Shown here: positions 17,660-26,800 of the stretch, one piece after another
How positions within the stretch are numbered: the first letter of the stretch is position 1
How the letters are laid out: the number at the start of each line of letters is the position of its first letter
Assembly (NCBI GenBank): GCA_013297765.1
Contig: JAAFID010000017.1
Location: 1 to 35,638 of the forward strand
Reading direction: 5' to 3'
Source of the DNA: Cytophagales bacterium
GTDB lineage: Bacteria; Bacteroidota; Bacteroidia; Cytophagales; Cytophagaceae
DNA: 35,638 nt
The notes under the pieces: model-generated
Told to the model about the DNA's origin: nothing
The model's input: the letters and a program-made list of their open reading frames with translations, nothing else
Databases searched by the model: none
Position numbers and translations under genes: made by a program

Positions 17660-19015
17660 TTATTTGTTAAATAGCTCTACCAACTTGGCTTCTAGCTCTT
17701 GACCTCGCAAATTGGTAGCAATTATTTTCCCATCTTTACCTATTAAAAATGTAGCAGGAATTCCTTTTACACTGTAAATTTGAGCTCCTGCAGACTGCCA
17801 ACCTTTTAGGTCTGATACATGATTTGGCCATTTTAATTGGTCTTTTTGAATTGCTTGCAACCATTTTTCTTTTTCTTGATCTAGCGATACGCTGAATACT
17901 GTAAATCCTTTGTCTTTGAACTGGTCATACACCCGCACTACATTTGGGTTTTCTTTTCTACAAGGCCCACACCATGATGCCCAAAAATCTAGCAATACTA
18001 CTTTTCCCTTCAACGATGATAGTTTTATTGGTTTACCGCTGGCATCGTTGAGGGCAATCTCTGGTGCCATATCGCCCGCCTGAGGTGCTCCTTTAGGCAA
18101 TGATTTAAATACTTTTTTTGCAAATTTTGAATTTGGATATTCTGATTTGTACACCTGCCCAAGTGTGCGGGCATAGTCGGCATCATAAGGAGCAAAAATA
18201 CGGATGAGTGTACTGTAAAATACTTCTTTATTTTTAGTACCTGTAGTAGGTTTTACCAGCATATTGCTAGATTCCTGCACCACATCGATACCTTGTGTCT
18301 GCATAAACTTTTGCATGTAGAGGATAATTTTATTGCTCAAAAAATCTCCTCTGGTCATTTCTTCATCTGTAAGGTCGGCTACGGTAAAAAAGTCTTCTTT
18401 GCTAGTATTGTCGGGGGTAGCAAATACAGTAGCAAGTTTGGTCGCAAATAATGAAGTATTGGTCTTGATTATTTCTGCATAAAAGCTGCTACGAACCTTA
18501 TTGAGCGAGTCCATTTTAATTTGCAATTTTCCAATCTCTTTATTAAACTTATCAGGATCACTTTGGCGGTATGCTAGTATAGGCTGTGCAGCTTGGTCAA
18601 GGCTATTTACTTGAGCGGTGTAAGCCGAGTTGTAAAGCAGTATTGATTGGTACACTTTGTTCTCTGTAGAATTAGTTACCGAAGGCAATTCATTTGGCTT
18701 GTTGACATCTGCTACTAAATCTATGTCTTCGTCGGCTATAATTATGTTGAAATTTGAGGTTTCGCTCAAGCCAATTTTATACATGCCACGAGGCAAATCT
18801 ATTGGCTTAAATTTAAAGTTAGTGTTGGTTATTTTGGTGGAATCTAATTTTGATACTTCCATACCTAATACCTGATACAGGTAAATAGTAGCGGTACTAG
18901 GGGTGTTTTTTAATACTCCTTTGATGACTATACTTTTTGATATGCTACGATGCATAGTAATTGCCGATAGTGCAATTACAAAACAAAATAAAAAGTATTT
19001 ATTGTATAACTTCAT
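17660..19015 (-). CDS. TlpA-like thioredoxin-fold protein with DUF4369-like N-terminus
   Basis: A 451-residue protein with a signal peptide (about 1-26). The N-terminal part (~30-130) resembles the beta-rich DUF4369 domain, a helical linker spans ~140-300, and a TlpA/AhpC-TSA thioredoxin fold covers ~315-451. The redox motif is WCGPC (C349, C352) in LLDFWASWCGPCRKENP, with the cis-proline at P420 in KGIPATFLIG. Such proteins are common in Bacteroidota and reduce or exchange disulphides in the periplasm. The next upstream gene on this strand, the DUF3108 gene, starts 200 or more bases away, so this gene may have its own promoter, though no exact consensus is seen in the gap. Confidence 0.9.
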   Translation of the reverse strand: MKLYNKYFLFCFVIALSAITMHRSISKSIVIKGVLKNTPSTATIYLYQVLGMEVSKLDSTKITNTNFKFKPIDLPRGMYKIGLSETSNFNIIIADEDIDLVADVNKPNELPSVTNSTENKVYQSILLYNSAYTAQVNSLDQAAQPILAYRQSDPDKFNKEIGKLQIKMDSLNKVRSSFYAEIIKTNTSLFATKLATVFATPDNTSKEDFFTVADLTDEEMTRGDFLSNKIILYMQKFMQTQGIDVVQESSNMLVKPTTGTKNKEVFYSTLIRIFAPYDADYARTLGQVYKSEYPNSKFAKKVFKSLPKGAPQAGDMAPEIALNDASGKPIKLSSLKGKVVLLDFWASWCGPCRKENPNVVRVYDQFKDKGFTVFSVSLDQEKEKWLQAIQKDQLKWPNHVSDLKGWQSAGAQIYSVKGIPATFLIGKDGKIIATNLRGQELEAKLVELFNK

Positions 19016-19228
19016 AAATATTGAGTTTAAAAGTATGGTAATTTTTAATCTAAGTTAATTGTAAATATAAAATTTAACAATTAATTAATCTTGGGGAAAC
19101 CCTTTGGTAATCGACAATACAGCATTAAAAATAGTTTAATAGCTAGCTTGTAAACCATAGCAAAGTGAACTTTACTTAATTGACAATAAACTTGTACTTT
19201 GTTGCACAATACTACTTATTGGCAATAG

Positions 19229-20050
19229 CTAATTATCTTCAAATTTGATGGGGTTGCGAAGATTTTTGCAAACTTTAATATCCATAGCTACTTTGCCTAC
19301 CCACATATCGGCTTCTATGCGTATGGGAATTTTGTTTAAGTCGTCTGATATCCAAAATCGAATGGAGTTGCCGCCTTCAAATATGCCGTTTTTTTCCATA
19401 ATAGGGTTTAAGCGAATACAATTGATGTCGCCCAGTTTGGTATCAATTTTTTCTTTGCCCGAGTATCGCACCTTGAACAGGTATATTCTGTCTTCCAAAA
19501 AAGCATTCATAGATATAGTATCGCCAATTTTCTTTTTATTAAAATCTATATTGCGCAGGTAAAAAAAACCACTTACGATATCTTGAATATTGTCGGGTAC
19601 TTTGTAGCATACGGCAGGCGTAGTAGAACCTTCACGCTCTATGGTGAGTTGATTGTTTTTATAATCATAAGTGGTGTATTCACGTAGGCGATATTTATTT
19701 TCTGCAATATCTCTCATGGCTCTTTGTGGTGCACGTGTTGCGGTGTCGAGATAGGTTGCCCAAGAATCTCTAACACGCATGGCCATATCGAAGGGGCCAG
19801 TGGTAGCACCCATTACAAATGCTTTATGGCACACTTTATTGTTGATGACATAGAGTTTGTCATCTACCTGCATTTTTGCTTCGCCGGCATTGATAAAGCC
19901 ATAGTGAACACGATATACAATATATTCTCCAAGACCATAAGGCATAGGAGGTTTTATTTGAATGGTATCAGCAGTAAAAGAGCATAAAAAAAATGGTATT
20001 AATAATATCAAAATTAGATTCTTCATGGTGTAATTAAATTGGTTCAACAT
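19229..20050 (-). CDS. DUF3108 domain-containing periplasmic protein
   Basis: The protein starts with a signal peptide (KNLILILLIPFFLCSF) followed by a DUF3108-type sequence: PYGLGEYIVYRVHYGFINAG, then AMRVRDSWATYLD, FFYLRNIDFNKKKIGD and a closing FWISDDLNKIPIRIEADMWV. DUF3108 proteins are secreted beta-rich proteins without a firmly known role. Two starts are possible: ATG at 20050 (273 residues) or at 20026 (265 residues). The second places the lysine and hydrophobic core right at the N-terminus and is my preference. It lies 81 bases downstream of the predicted aminopeptidase gene, possibly in one unit. Confidence 0.85.
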   Translation of the reverse strand: MLNQFNYTMKNLILILLIPFFLCSFTADTIQIKPPMPYGLGEYIVYRVHYGFINAGEAKMQVDDKLYVINNKVCHKAFVMGATTGPFDMAMRVRDSWATYLDTATRAPQRAMRDIAENKYRLREYTTYDYKNNQLTIEREGSTTPAVCYKVPDNIQDIVSGFFYLRNIDFNKKKIGDTISMNAFLEDRIYLFKVRYSGKEKIDTKLGDINCIRLNPIMEKNGIFEGGNSIRFWISDDLNKIPIRIEADMWVGKVAMDIKVCKNLRNPIKFEDN

Positions 20051-20131
20051 TGATTTGAAATGTTCGTGCCACTATGGTGCTGTGGGCTTTGCAAATGGCA
20101 TACCAATTCTGATAGATTGCAAAATACAATT

Positions 20132-21184
20132 TCAAATGGAAGGATATTTTTCTTTAAGATATTTTAAATATGCTGTAAAATTAGAATGAAATTTGGTTTT
20201 AAATTCTACTTCAAAATAATTTTGTTTTTCTCTATATCTTTTTTCGTCCATGTAAAAGGTATTATTTATTTTTTCAAAATCTTTTTCAAGTTGGGGATAG
20301 TACATTTGATTTTGCTTGTACAATACTAACAGTTCTTGAATTGCTTGGTGAAAAAAAATCTTTTTGAGCATTGATTTTTCTTTGCTAGAAGTTGATTGTT
20401 TGAATGAGTGATATAGTTGATTTAATCTAATGGATTGCCCCAATACCAATTCAGAATATTGCTTATAAAAAGCCTTTCGTTTTTGATATTTTATCAACTC
20501 TGTAGATGCCTTGCCAAATTTTGCTGCAAGAAATAATTCTGCACCATAATCGCCCACAAAACTAGCTAGATTTTCATTGAAATCTACATTGTCTTTGATG
20601 TACAATGTGCCGTGTGTAAGCTCGTGAATGATGAGGTTTGCCAAGCTGCCTGGGTATCGCTTAAGCATGCTCGATAAAATAGGATCCTGAAACCAGCCCA
20701 AAGTAGACCAGCCTGACACCTCGTCTAATGAGGTGTCTAGCCCTTGCTTTTTTAATAAATTTTCTTCGGCTTTTGCTTTTTCTATTTCAAAAAAACCTTT
20801 GTAAGAAACAGTTCCTAAAAATGGAAATTTCCATTCCTTTGCTTTTAATTTATATGGCTCGCAGGCGGTTACTACCCACAGTATGGGCTTGTTTTTCTGG
20901 TCGTATAGTGTGGTGTAATTTTTAGAAAAATTGATACCTAATGAATCGAAAGCAAATTGTCGAATTTCTTCAACCAATCGAATTTTTGTTTTCAAACTAT
21001 CGGGAAAATTGGGGTCTTGCAATACTTCTGATACTGGTCTAGTATTGTACACTATTTTTAGTTGCCCTATGCCTTGAGATATGCCATAACTAATGATTTC
21101 AAAATACCAAACCACCAATGTTGCAGCCAATAGTAGTAAACCGAGTAAAATTTGCTTGATTTTTGAAATGGATTTAAAATTCAT
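20132..21184 (-). CDS. Predicted membrane-anchored zinc aminopeptidase (PF10023-like)
   Basis: A 350-residue protein with one N-terminal transmembrane segment (about 10-30), so the body should be periplasmic. The zinc-binding motif HELTH is at 187-191 and E204 in FNENLASFVGDYG is a likely third ligand. Around it, GWSTLGWFQDPILSSM and LIIHELTHGTLYIK match the family known as predicted aminopeptidase. Function is inferred from the motif; the substrate is unknown. It is divergent from the haem-binding gene over 144 bases. Confidence 0.82.
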   Translation of the reverse strand: MNFKSISKIKQILLGLLLLAATLVVWYFEIISYGISQGIGQLKIVYNTRPVSEVLQDPNFPDSLKTKIRLVEEIRQFAFDSLGINFSKNYTTLYDQKNKPILWVVTACEPYKLKAKEWKFPFLGTVSYKGFFEIEKAKAEENLLKKQGLDTSLDEVSGWSTLGWFQDPILSSMLKRYPGSLANLIIHELTHGTLYIKDNVDFNENLASFVGDYGAELFLAAKFGKASTELIKYQKRKAFYKQYSELVLGQSIRLNQLYHSFKQSTSSKEKSMLKKIFFHQAIQELLVLYKQNQMYYPQLEKDFEKINNTFYMDEKRYREKQNYFEVEFKTKFHSNFTAYLKYLKEKYPSI

Positions 21185-21328
21185 GAATTTGGTTGAATTA
21201 AGATTTCAATGTTACTTCAAAAACAGAAACAATAAAAGTGTTAGTTTTTGATTTAGAAAATTGGAATAAATAAACTTCATTTGTCTTTCATATATTTTAT
21301 GTTCATTGCACTATTTCATTAACTTCTT

Positions 21329-21781
21329 ATGAGAAAGAAAATATTAATAGGTATTCTACTGTTACTGGCGGCTATTCAATTTTTCCAGCCCAATAAAAAT
21401 ATAGCTACAGGCATTGCCAAAGATGACATTAGGAATAAATATTTGGTAACAGGCGAGGTGATAACCATACTAGAAAAAGCCTGTTACGACTGCCATTCCA
21501 ATAATACAAATTATCCGTGGTATGCCTACATACAGCCTGTTGCTTGGTACACCGCCCATCATATCAATGAGGGCAAAGCAGAATTAAATTTTTCAGATTT
21601 TGCAAATTATCCCGAGAAGAAAGCCCATCACAAACTAGAGGAAGTAGAGGAAACTGTTGCCAATGGCGAAATGCCCAACAATGCTTACCTACAATTGCAC
21701 ACCAATGCAAAGCTTACAGACACAGAAAAACAAATACTAGTAGGGTGGTCAAGGTCGCTACGTGAAGAAATTTTAAAATAG
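21329..21781 (+). CDS. Haem-binding domain protein with a single CxxCH
   Basis: A 150-residue protein with an N-terminal hydrophobic segment (residues 4-19) that is a signal peptide or anchor. The cytochrome-c-type site CYDCH (C52, C55, H56) follows LEKA, and NNTNYPWYAYIQPVAWYTAH continues as in the Haem_bd (PF14376) family. It is probably a periplasmic haem protein. The neighbours do not include an oxidase or a cytochrome maturation gene. No exact TAnnTTTG promoter is found in the 144-base upstream gap. Confidence 0.85.
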   Translation: MRKKILIGILLLLAAIQFFQPNKNIATGIAKDDIRNKYLVTGEVITILEKACYDCHSNNTNYPWYAYIQPVAWYTAHHINEGKAELNFSDFANYPEKKAHHKLEEVEETVANGEMPNNAYLQLHTNAKLTDTEKQILVGWSRSLREEILK

Positions 21782-21808
21782 CAATTGGTCACTGCTATAT
21801 TAAATTTT

Positions 21809-23098
21809 CTAGTTGGTTTTTATATTGGCTTTTAGTTCGGTAAGTAGCGAGTATAGCCCAAAATAGGTTCTATTTACATACAGCGAATGTTTTGAACCTC
21901 TAGCCAAATTGGATTCTCTAATTTCTTTCAGATTTCCCAAATATTCTCCATAAGCATATATTTCTTGAAAATATGCAGGGTTGCCAAAATCGAAATAGGT
22001 AGATTTGAAAGGAAGGCTAAGCAAATCGATCATTTTTTGAAATAACGCAGAAAAGAATTGTACTTCAGTTTCTGAATCTTCGTCGTGAATCATTTCAAGT
22101 GCTCTGTAAACCTCTCTTCTTCGGCTTTCGCTATCGGCAAGGCTAGGGTCTAGCATAGCAAAATAATTGGTATAGAAATCGGATGGAATTTCCTTTACAC
22201 AGCCAAAATCAAATATAGAAAGTTGTCCATCGCTACGCATTAAAAAGTTGCCTGGATGTGGGTCGGCATGTACTTTTCTAATGCTGTGTACCTGAAAATC
22301 GTAAAAATCCCACATTGCTTGCCCTATCTTATTTCTAATCTCTTGGGAAGGATTGGTAAGCAAAAATTCTTTTAAATGTTGTCCTTCTAGCCAATCCATA
22401 GTGATTATTCTAGCAGAACTTAGTTCAGGGTAGTAGGTAGGAAAATGTAAATTAAGAATATGTTTGCATTGGTTAGATAGCTCTATAGACCTTGCTAACT
22501 CTAGCTCGTAGTTGGTTTCTTCAATTAATTTACTTTCTACTTCATCAAAATACTTATCTACTTCTGAATTTTTCATCCCTACCAATCTGGTTGCAAAAGG
22601 TTTTACCAGTTTCAAATCAGAACTGACACTATTGGCAATACCAGGATATTGTATTTTTACAGCCAATAATTTCCCATCTTTTTTTGCCTTATGTACTTGC
22701 CCAATAGAGGCGGCATTGGTGGCTTTCATGTCAAATTCGTCGAACAATTGTGTGGGTGTTTTACCTAGCGTTTTCACAAAGGTATTCATCACCAACGGCC
22801 CTGAGAGTGGTGGTGCACTGTACTGAGACAACGAAAATTTATCCACATATTCCTTTGGCAACATGCCTTGATCCATGCTTAGCATTTGTGCTACTTTGAG
22901 GGCACTGCCTTTTAGGTTACTTAGCACATGGTATATATCTTCAGCATTATCGGCATGTAGCTCGGCCTTGCTAAGATTGGGGTCTATAATTTTTTTTGTA
23001 TAATGTTTTACATAATTGCCACCTACTTTGATGCCTGTGCCTACAAACTTCATGGCACGCTCTACTTTGCTGGTGGGTATGCTGGATTGCTCGTACAT
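21809..23098 (-). CDS. ABC1/AarF/UbiB-family atypical kinase
   Basis: The 429-residue product belongs to the UbiB/COQ8 protein-kinase-like family. The N-terminal LKGSALKVAQMLSMDQG is a form of the family KxGQ motif (here KVAQ, as seen in many members). NAASIGQVHKAKKDG is the A-rich nucleotide loop and VKIQYPGI carries the conserved lysine. HADPHPGNFLMR is the catalytic loop and FDFGCVKEIP the metal-binding DFG. The family supports quinone synthesis or lipid homeostasis in some organisms; in Bacteroidota the role is not established. It begins 6 bases after the upstream TetR-like gene, so the pair is almost certainly one operon. Confidence 0.9.
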   Translation of the reverse strand: MYEQSSIPTSKVERAMKFVGTGIKVGGNYVKHYTKKIIDPNLSKAELHADNAEDIYHVLSNLKGSALKVAQMLSMDQGMLPKEYVDKFSLSQYSAPPLSGPLVMNTFVKTLGKTPTQLFDEFDMKATNAASIGQVHKAKKDGKLLAVKIQYPGIANSVSSDLKLVKPFATRLVGMKNSEVDKYFDEVESKLIEETNYELELARSIELSNQCKHILNLHFPTYYPELSSARIITMDWLEGQHLKEFLLTNPSQEIRNKIGQAMWDFYDFQVHSIRKVHADPHPGNFLMRSDGQLSIFDFGCVKEIPSDFYTNYFAMLDPSLADSESRRREVYRALEMIHDEDSETEVQFFSALFQKMIDLLSLPFKSTYFDFGNPAYFQEIYAYGEYLGNLKEIRESNLARGSKHSLYVNRTYFGLYSLLTELKANIKTN

Positions 23099-23104
23099 GA
23101 ATGG

Positions 23105-23749
23105 TTATTTTTTTTGAAGTATAAATTTCCCGAAATCGACTAAGGCATCAAGCGAGTTTTCGCTTATCAATTGAAAACTGAGGTTTACCGCTTTCTCTAT
23201 CGCTGCATCGGTGTTTTCAAAATTTTGACTGGTATCGTCTATCCAATAGTTGAGTACAAATAATGCCTGTAACCAAAACCCATGAGCATATTTGTCAGAT
23301 ATAAATTTTCTTTCTTTTACTTCTTTGGTTAGCTCTGCACTTCGCACTAGGTCTTTGGCAAAACTAGTAAAGGCAATTTTGAGCAATTTTAATTCTTTAT
23401 CTTTCCATTTTCCCCAGCCTATATGCTGCTTTTGTAGCAATACATAGCTTCTATTTTCTTTTAATTTTTGAACCCATAAAAAATAAAATGCAAGTAATTT
23501 TTCTCTAGAACTGTATCGCATGAACACTTCATCGCCCATTAATTGATTTTTGGTATCTTCAAATATTCCCAGCCAAATGTCTTGCGATACGGCCTCTAGC
23601 GAATTGTAAGTATTGTAAAATTCTTGCTCGGGTATATTCAAAATCTTGCAAAAAGCAAAAACAGAATTTGGCATATTGCCATGCTCTAATTTGTAGTGAA
23701 TAAAAGCTTGGCGAATGTGGTGCTTGTCCATAATAGTATGTGTTTTCAA
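23105..23749 (-). CDS. TetR-like transcriptional regulator, operon partner of the UbiB-like kinase
   Basis: This all-helical protein of about 208-214 residues has the size and layout of a TetR regulator. The N-terminal segment (IRQAFIHYKLEHGNMPNSV, then CKILNIPEQEFYNTYNSLEA) fits a TetR helix-turn-helix, though it is diverged from the usual TYEEIA form. The C-terminal part (~80-214) would bind ligand and dimerise. Starts at 23749 or 23731 are possible; MDKHHIRQAF (23731) looks more natural. A TetR-like gene directly before an ABC1 kinase gene is an arrangement I recall from other Bacteroidota. Its promoter overlaps one arm of an unusual repeat (see 23810-23899), which suggests autoregulation. 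Confidence 0.75.
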   Translation of the reverse strand: MKTHTIMDKHHIRQAFIHYKLEHGNMPNSVFAFCKILNIPEQEFYNTYNSLEAVSQDIWLGIFEDTKNQLMGDEVFMRYSSREKLLAFYFLWVQKLKENRSYVLLQKQHIGWGKWKDKELKLLKIAFTSFAKDLVRSAELTKEVKERKFISDKYAHGFWLQALFVLNYWIDDTSQNFENTDAAIEKAVNLSFQLISENSLDALVDFGKFILQKK

Positions 23750-23809
23750 AGATTTAACAACTGAAGAGTAAAATAGTTTCGAGTACTATCCTTCTTTGTA
23801 AAATGTGCT

Positions 23810-23899
23810 ATAGGCCAAAGGTATAATTGCTAGTAAGGCAACTAAACTTTAGCTAAAATTTATAGATTTATTTGGCCTATGGTAATACTTTTAGGCCAA
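23810..23899. repeat. Three copies of TAGGCCAA/TTGGCCTA in alternating orientation, candidate operator
   Basis: ATAGGCCAAA (23810-23819) and its exact reverse complement TTTGGCCTAT (23871-23880) are followed by TAGGCCAA at 23892-23899. The third copy overlaps the stop codon and last codons of the histidine kinase. The right-hand pair forms an 8-bp inverted repeat with a 12-base spacer. The left copy overlaps the TetR/UbiB promoter. The right-hand pair could instead be a weak hairpin at the end of the kinase transcript, but no clear T-tract follows it. Confidence 0.5.
23816..23823 (-). promoter_or_regulatory. -7 element for the TetR/UbiB operon
   Basis: The minus strand reads TACCTTTG, a perfect TAnnTTTG. 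A TTG lies 15 bases upstream, slightly closer than usual. The last TTTG is shared with the TTTGGCCTAT arm, so a protein bound to that arm would cover the promoter. The expected transcript start is near 23809, about 80 bases before the ATG at 23731. Confidence 0.5.
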
Positions 23900-26800
23900 T
23901 GGCAATTGAATAAAAAAGGAAGTGCCTTTGTCGGGTTCCGACACAAACCAAATTTTACCACCTACATGCTCTACGCCTTGTTTTGCCAAGGATAAACCTA
24001 TGCCAGAGCCTGTATATTTGGTGCTAAAGTGGGGTGCAAAAACCTTGTGTTGCATGGCTTGCGGAATGCCGATGCCGTTATCTTTAAATTCTAAAATAAT
24101 ACTTTTATCCACCATCTGCCCAATGATGGCAATATGCGGAAGCCTATCATTAGGGATAGATTGCACGGCGTTAAGCAAGATATTAGAAAATATAGCATTC
24201 ATTATTTGTGGGTCGCCATATACTTGTACGGCTTTGGCTGGCAATGCAATGGTTTTGATATTTTCTACAGTATTATTGAATAGATTTGCAGAATTTTGAA
24301 GCAGTGCAACAATGTCGAAGAGTTCATTTTTGGGTACAGGCATCTTGGCAAAGCTGGCAAATGAGGTGGCTATTTCATTCAGCGTTTCTATTTGATTTAA
24401 AATTGTGACCAAGCCTTTGTTTATTTTTTCGTGGGCTACATCTTTATCATTCAATATATTTTGAGTCAAATACTGAATTGTCAGTTTCATTGGCGTCAGC
24501 GGATTTTTGATTTCATGGGCTACCTGTTGTGCCATTTCTCGCCAAGCATTTTCTTTTTCACTGCTACGCAAGGCATCTTTGCTGGTTTCTAGCTTTTGCA
24601 GCATGGCATTGTACTCGCCCACCAGCAGCCCCAGCTCATCTTTCGATTCCCAATTTATTGGCTCATTGGTATTGCCAAAAGATGTTTTTTTAATGCTGTG
24701 GGTAATCAGTTTTAGAGGTACTGTTAGGGCCCTTGATACAATGTAAGACAGCATCAAAAACACAATAAAAATGGAACTAAAAATATTGATGATAGTGGTA
24801 AGCACCTGTATGATTTGCTTCTCCAATTCTTGCCTAGATTCAAAAAAAGGGATGCTCAATATACCCAGCAACTTGCCGCTATCGTATGCCTTTACGGCAA
24901 GGTACACCGAGTGATAATGCAAATTTCCTACCTGCTCGGTAAGCATAATCATGTTGTTTTTTCGCTCTTTTATTTCGCTCATCGCTTCTGGATTCAGATA
25001 TTTCGAGAGCAATCCTTTTTGATAAATTAAAGCCTGATTCGATGATACTAAAAGGCCATTGCCGTTGTAAAAATTGATGTCGGTCTCCGTAAAACGGGCA
25101 AGCTGCAGAACAAAAGAATTTAGATTTTCTTTTTTGATTTTTTCTTTGGTGTAATCCTCAAAAAATATGGATATTCTATTGCCAATATTTTCTGCTTTTT
25201 TTACAAATGCCAAGTTTAAATTATTTTGGTACATTGTACTGATTACGCTCAACGTGGTCACCGCTATTACAAACAGAGGCAGGAAGAAGGCGACATTAAG
25301 GTATATTTGAATTTTGGAGGCATAGCTTACCAGCACATTTTTTTCTTTAGAAAATAACCGTATGCCAAATAAATACGCCGAAATAAGCAGCAAAAAAAGG
25401 ATAAATAGAAACGAAAAATTAGAAAATATTTTTATCCAAGAATAGGATTCTGAAGATACCACAATGATCGTATTTGAGGTGGAATCCTTGAACCCAATAT
25501 GGTGTAGCTTGCCTATATTTAGGCCTTCGTTGTATAGTGCAGTGTTGCTTAGCAGCAATTTTGGAAAATCTTTTTCATAGTTCACCAATCCATAATTTGA
25601 TTGCATTTCTCCCTTAGAAAAAATGGCATAACTGTAGCTTTTTGGTTGGTTTAGCGAGCTGTATTTTTTATCTACCAGCAGTTCGGGGAATACACTGTAG
25701 GGAATAATTTTTTTTGTATTGAGCTGAAGTAAAATATAGCCCACAGGTATCCCATTTTTTTCTACTTTATTAAACACTACATACCTAGGCAAGTCTTGAT
25801 TGCTAGATGTTTTTATAAAGAAGATATTTTTGTATTCTGTACTGTAATTTTTCTTGGCCAATGTTTTTACAGCATCGTTGTATTTGGGGTAATTTTCTTC
25901 TCCAAAATACGAGTCTCCATAGGGGTTGTAGAGGGCTATTTTAATGTCAAATTTCTCAAAATAATTGGCCAAAAATATTCTTTTTATTTTTTGAAATATC
26001 AAATCTTTAGACGTTAGTGGCGAGGCAAAAATATTTCTAATAAATACATCGTTTTTAATTTTTTCATGAATGTCGTGCAGTAAATATTCTTCTAGCACAT
26101 CGCTCTCTATCAGTACTTGCGACGCAAATTTGTTTTTATCTACTACTGTTCGTTGTACATTGATTTTGTATATAGCCAGCGACCCAGCCAAAGCACACAT
26201 GATAGATACTGCTATAAAGTAAACATAACTAGAATACCTGATTTTGCTCAGGAAGCGGGGCATGTGCAACTGGTATTGAAGACTTATAAATATAAAATTG
26301 ACGGCTACCAGTGGCCAATAAAAATTTTTATCACCCCAAAAAATAATGGGAGTAACCAAGCTGCCCAATGCCGCAATGAAGATGTAAATTTTTAAATTTT
26401 GTTTGTTCAAGGTCAAGTACAGTCGCAGCAGTAGATGGTTGATGCAAAAAAATGAAATGCTGATTAATACAAATACCAACAAAGAAAAGCTTCTAAAATA
26501 GTTAAAATCTATAGTGGTAGTGATGTCAAAAATCCATTGCGAATGTTGATTAATGATGCGAAATATAGCATACACCAGCCCATAAATAAGTTGCGATGCG
26601 GCTATCAATAAAAACGAGATACAGTGTTTGAAATAGCCCTTGATTTGCAATATTTTCTTTGCCAGCGATAGTTTGAAAAAGTACCTAAAAAGTAATAGTG
26701 AACCAATAAAAACAGCTACAGCATTGAACACAAAATCGCCTAAAGATGGCGATATGATGGAGGAAGCAAAGAATTTTGAATTAAACAAATCAAATGCAAT

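Noticed and set aside
19080-19157. A 25-codon minus-strand frame in the gap upstream of the TlpA-like gene
   Set aside because: Too short, no promoter, no recognisable feature.
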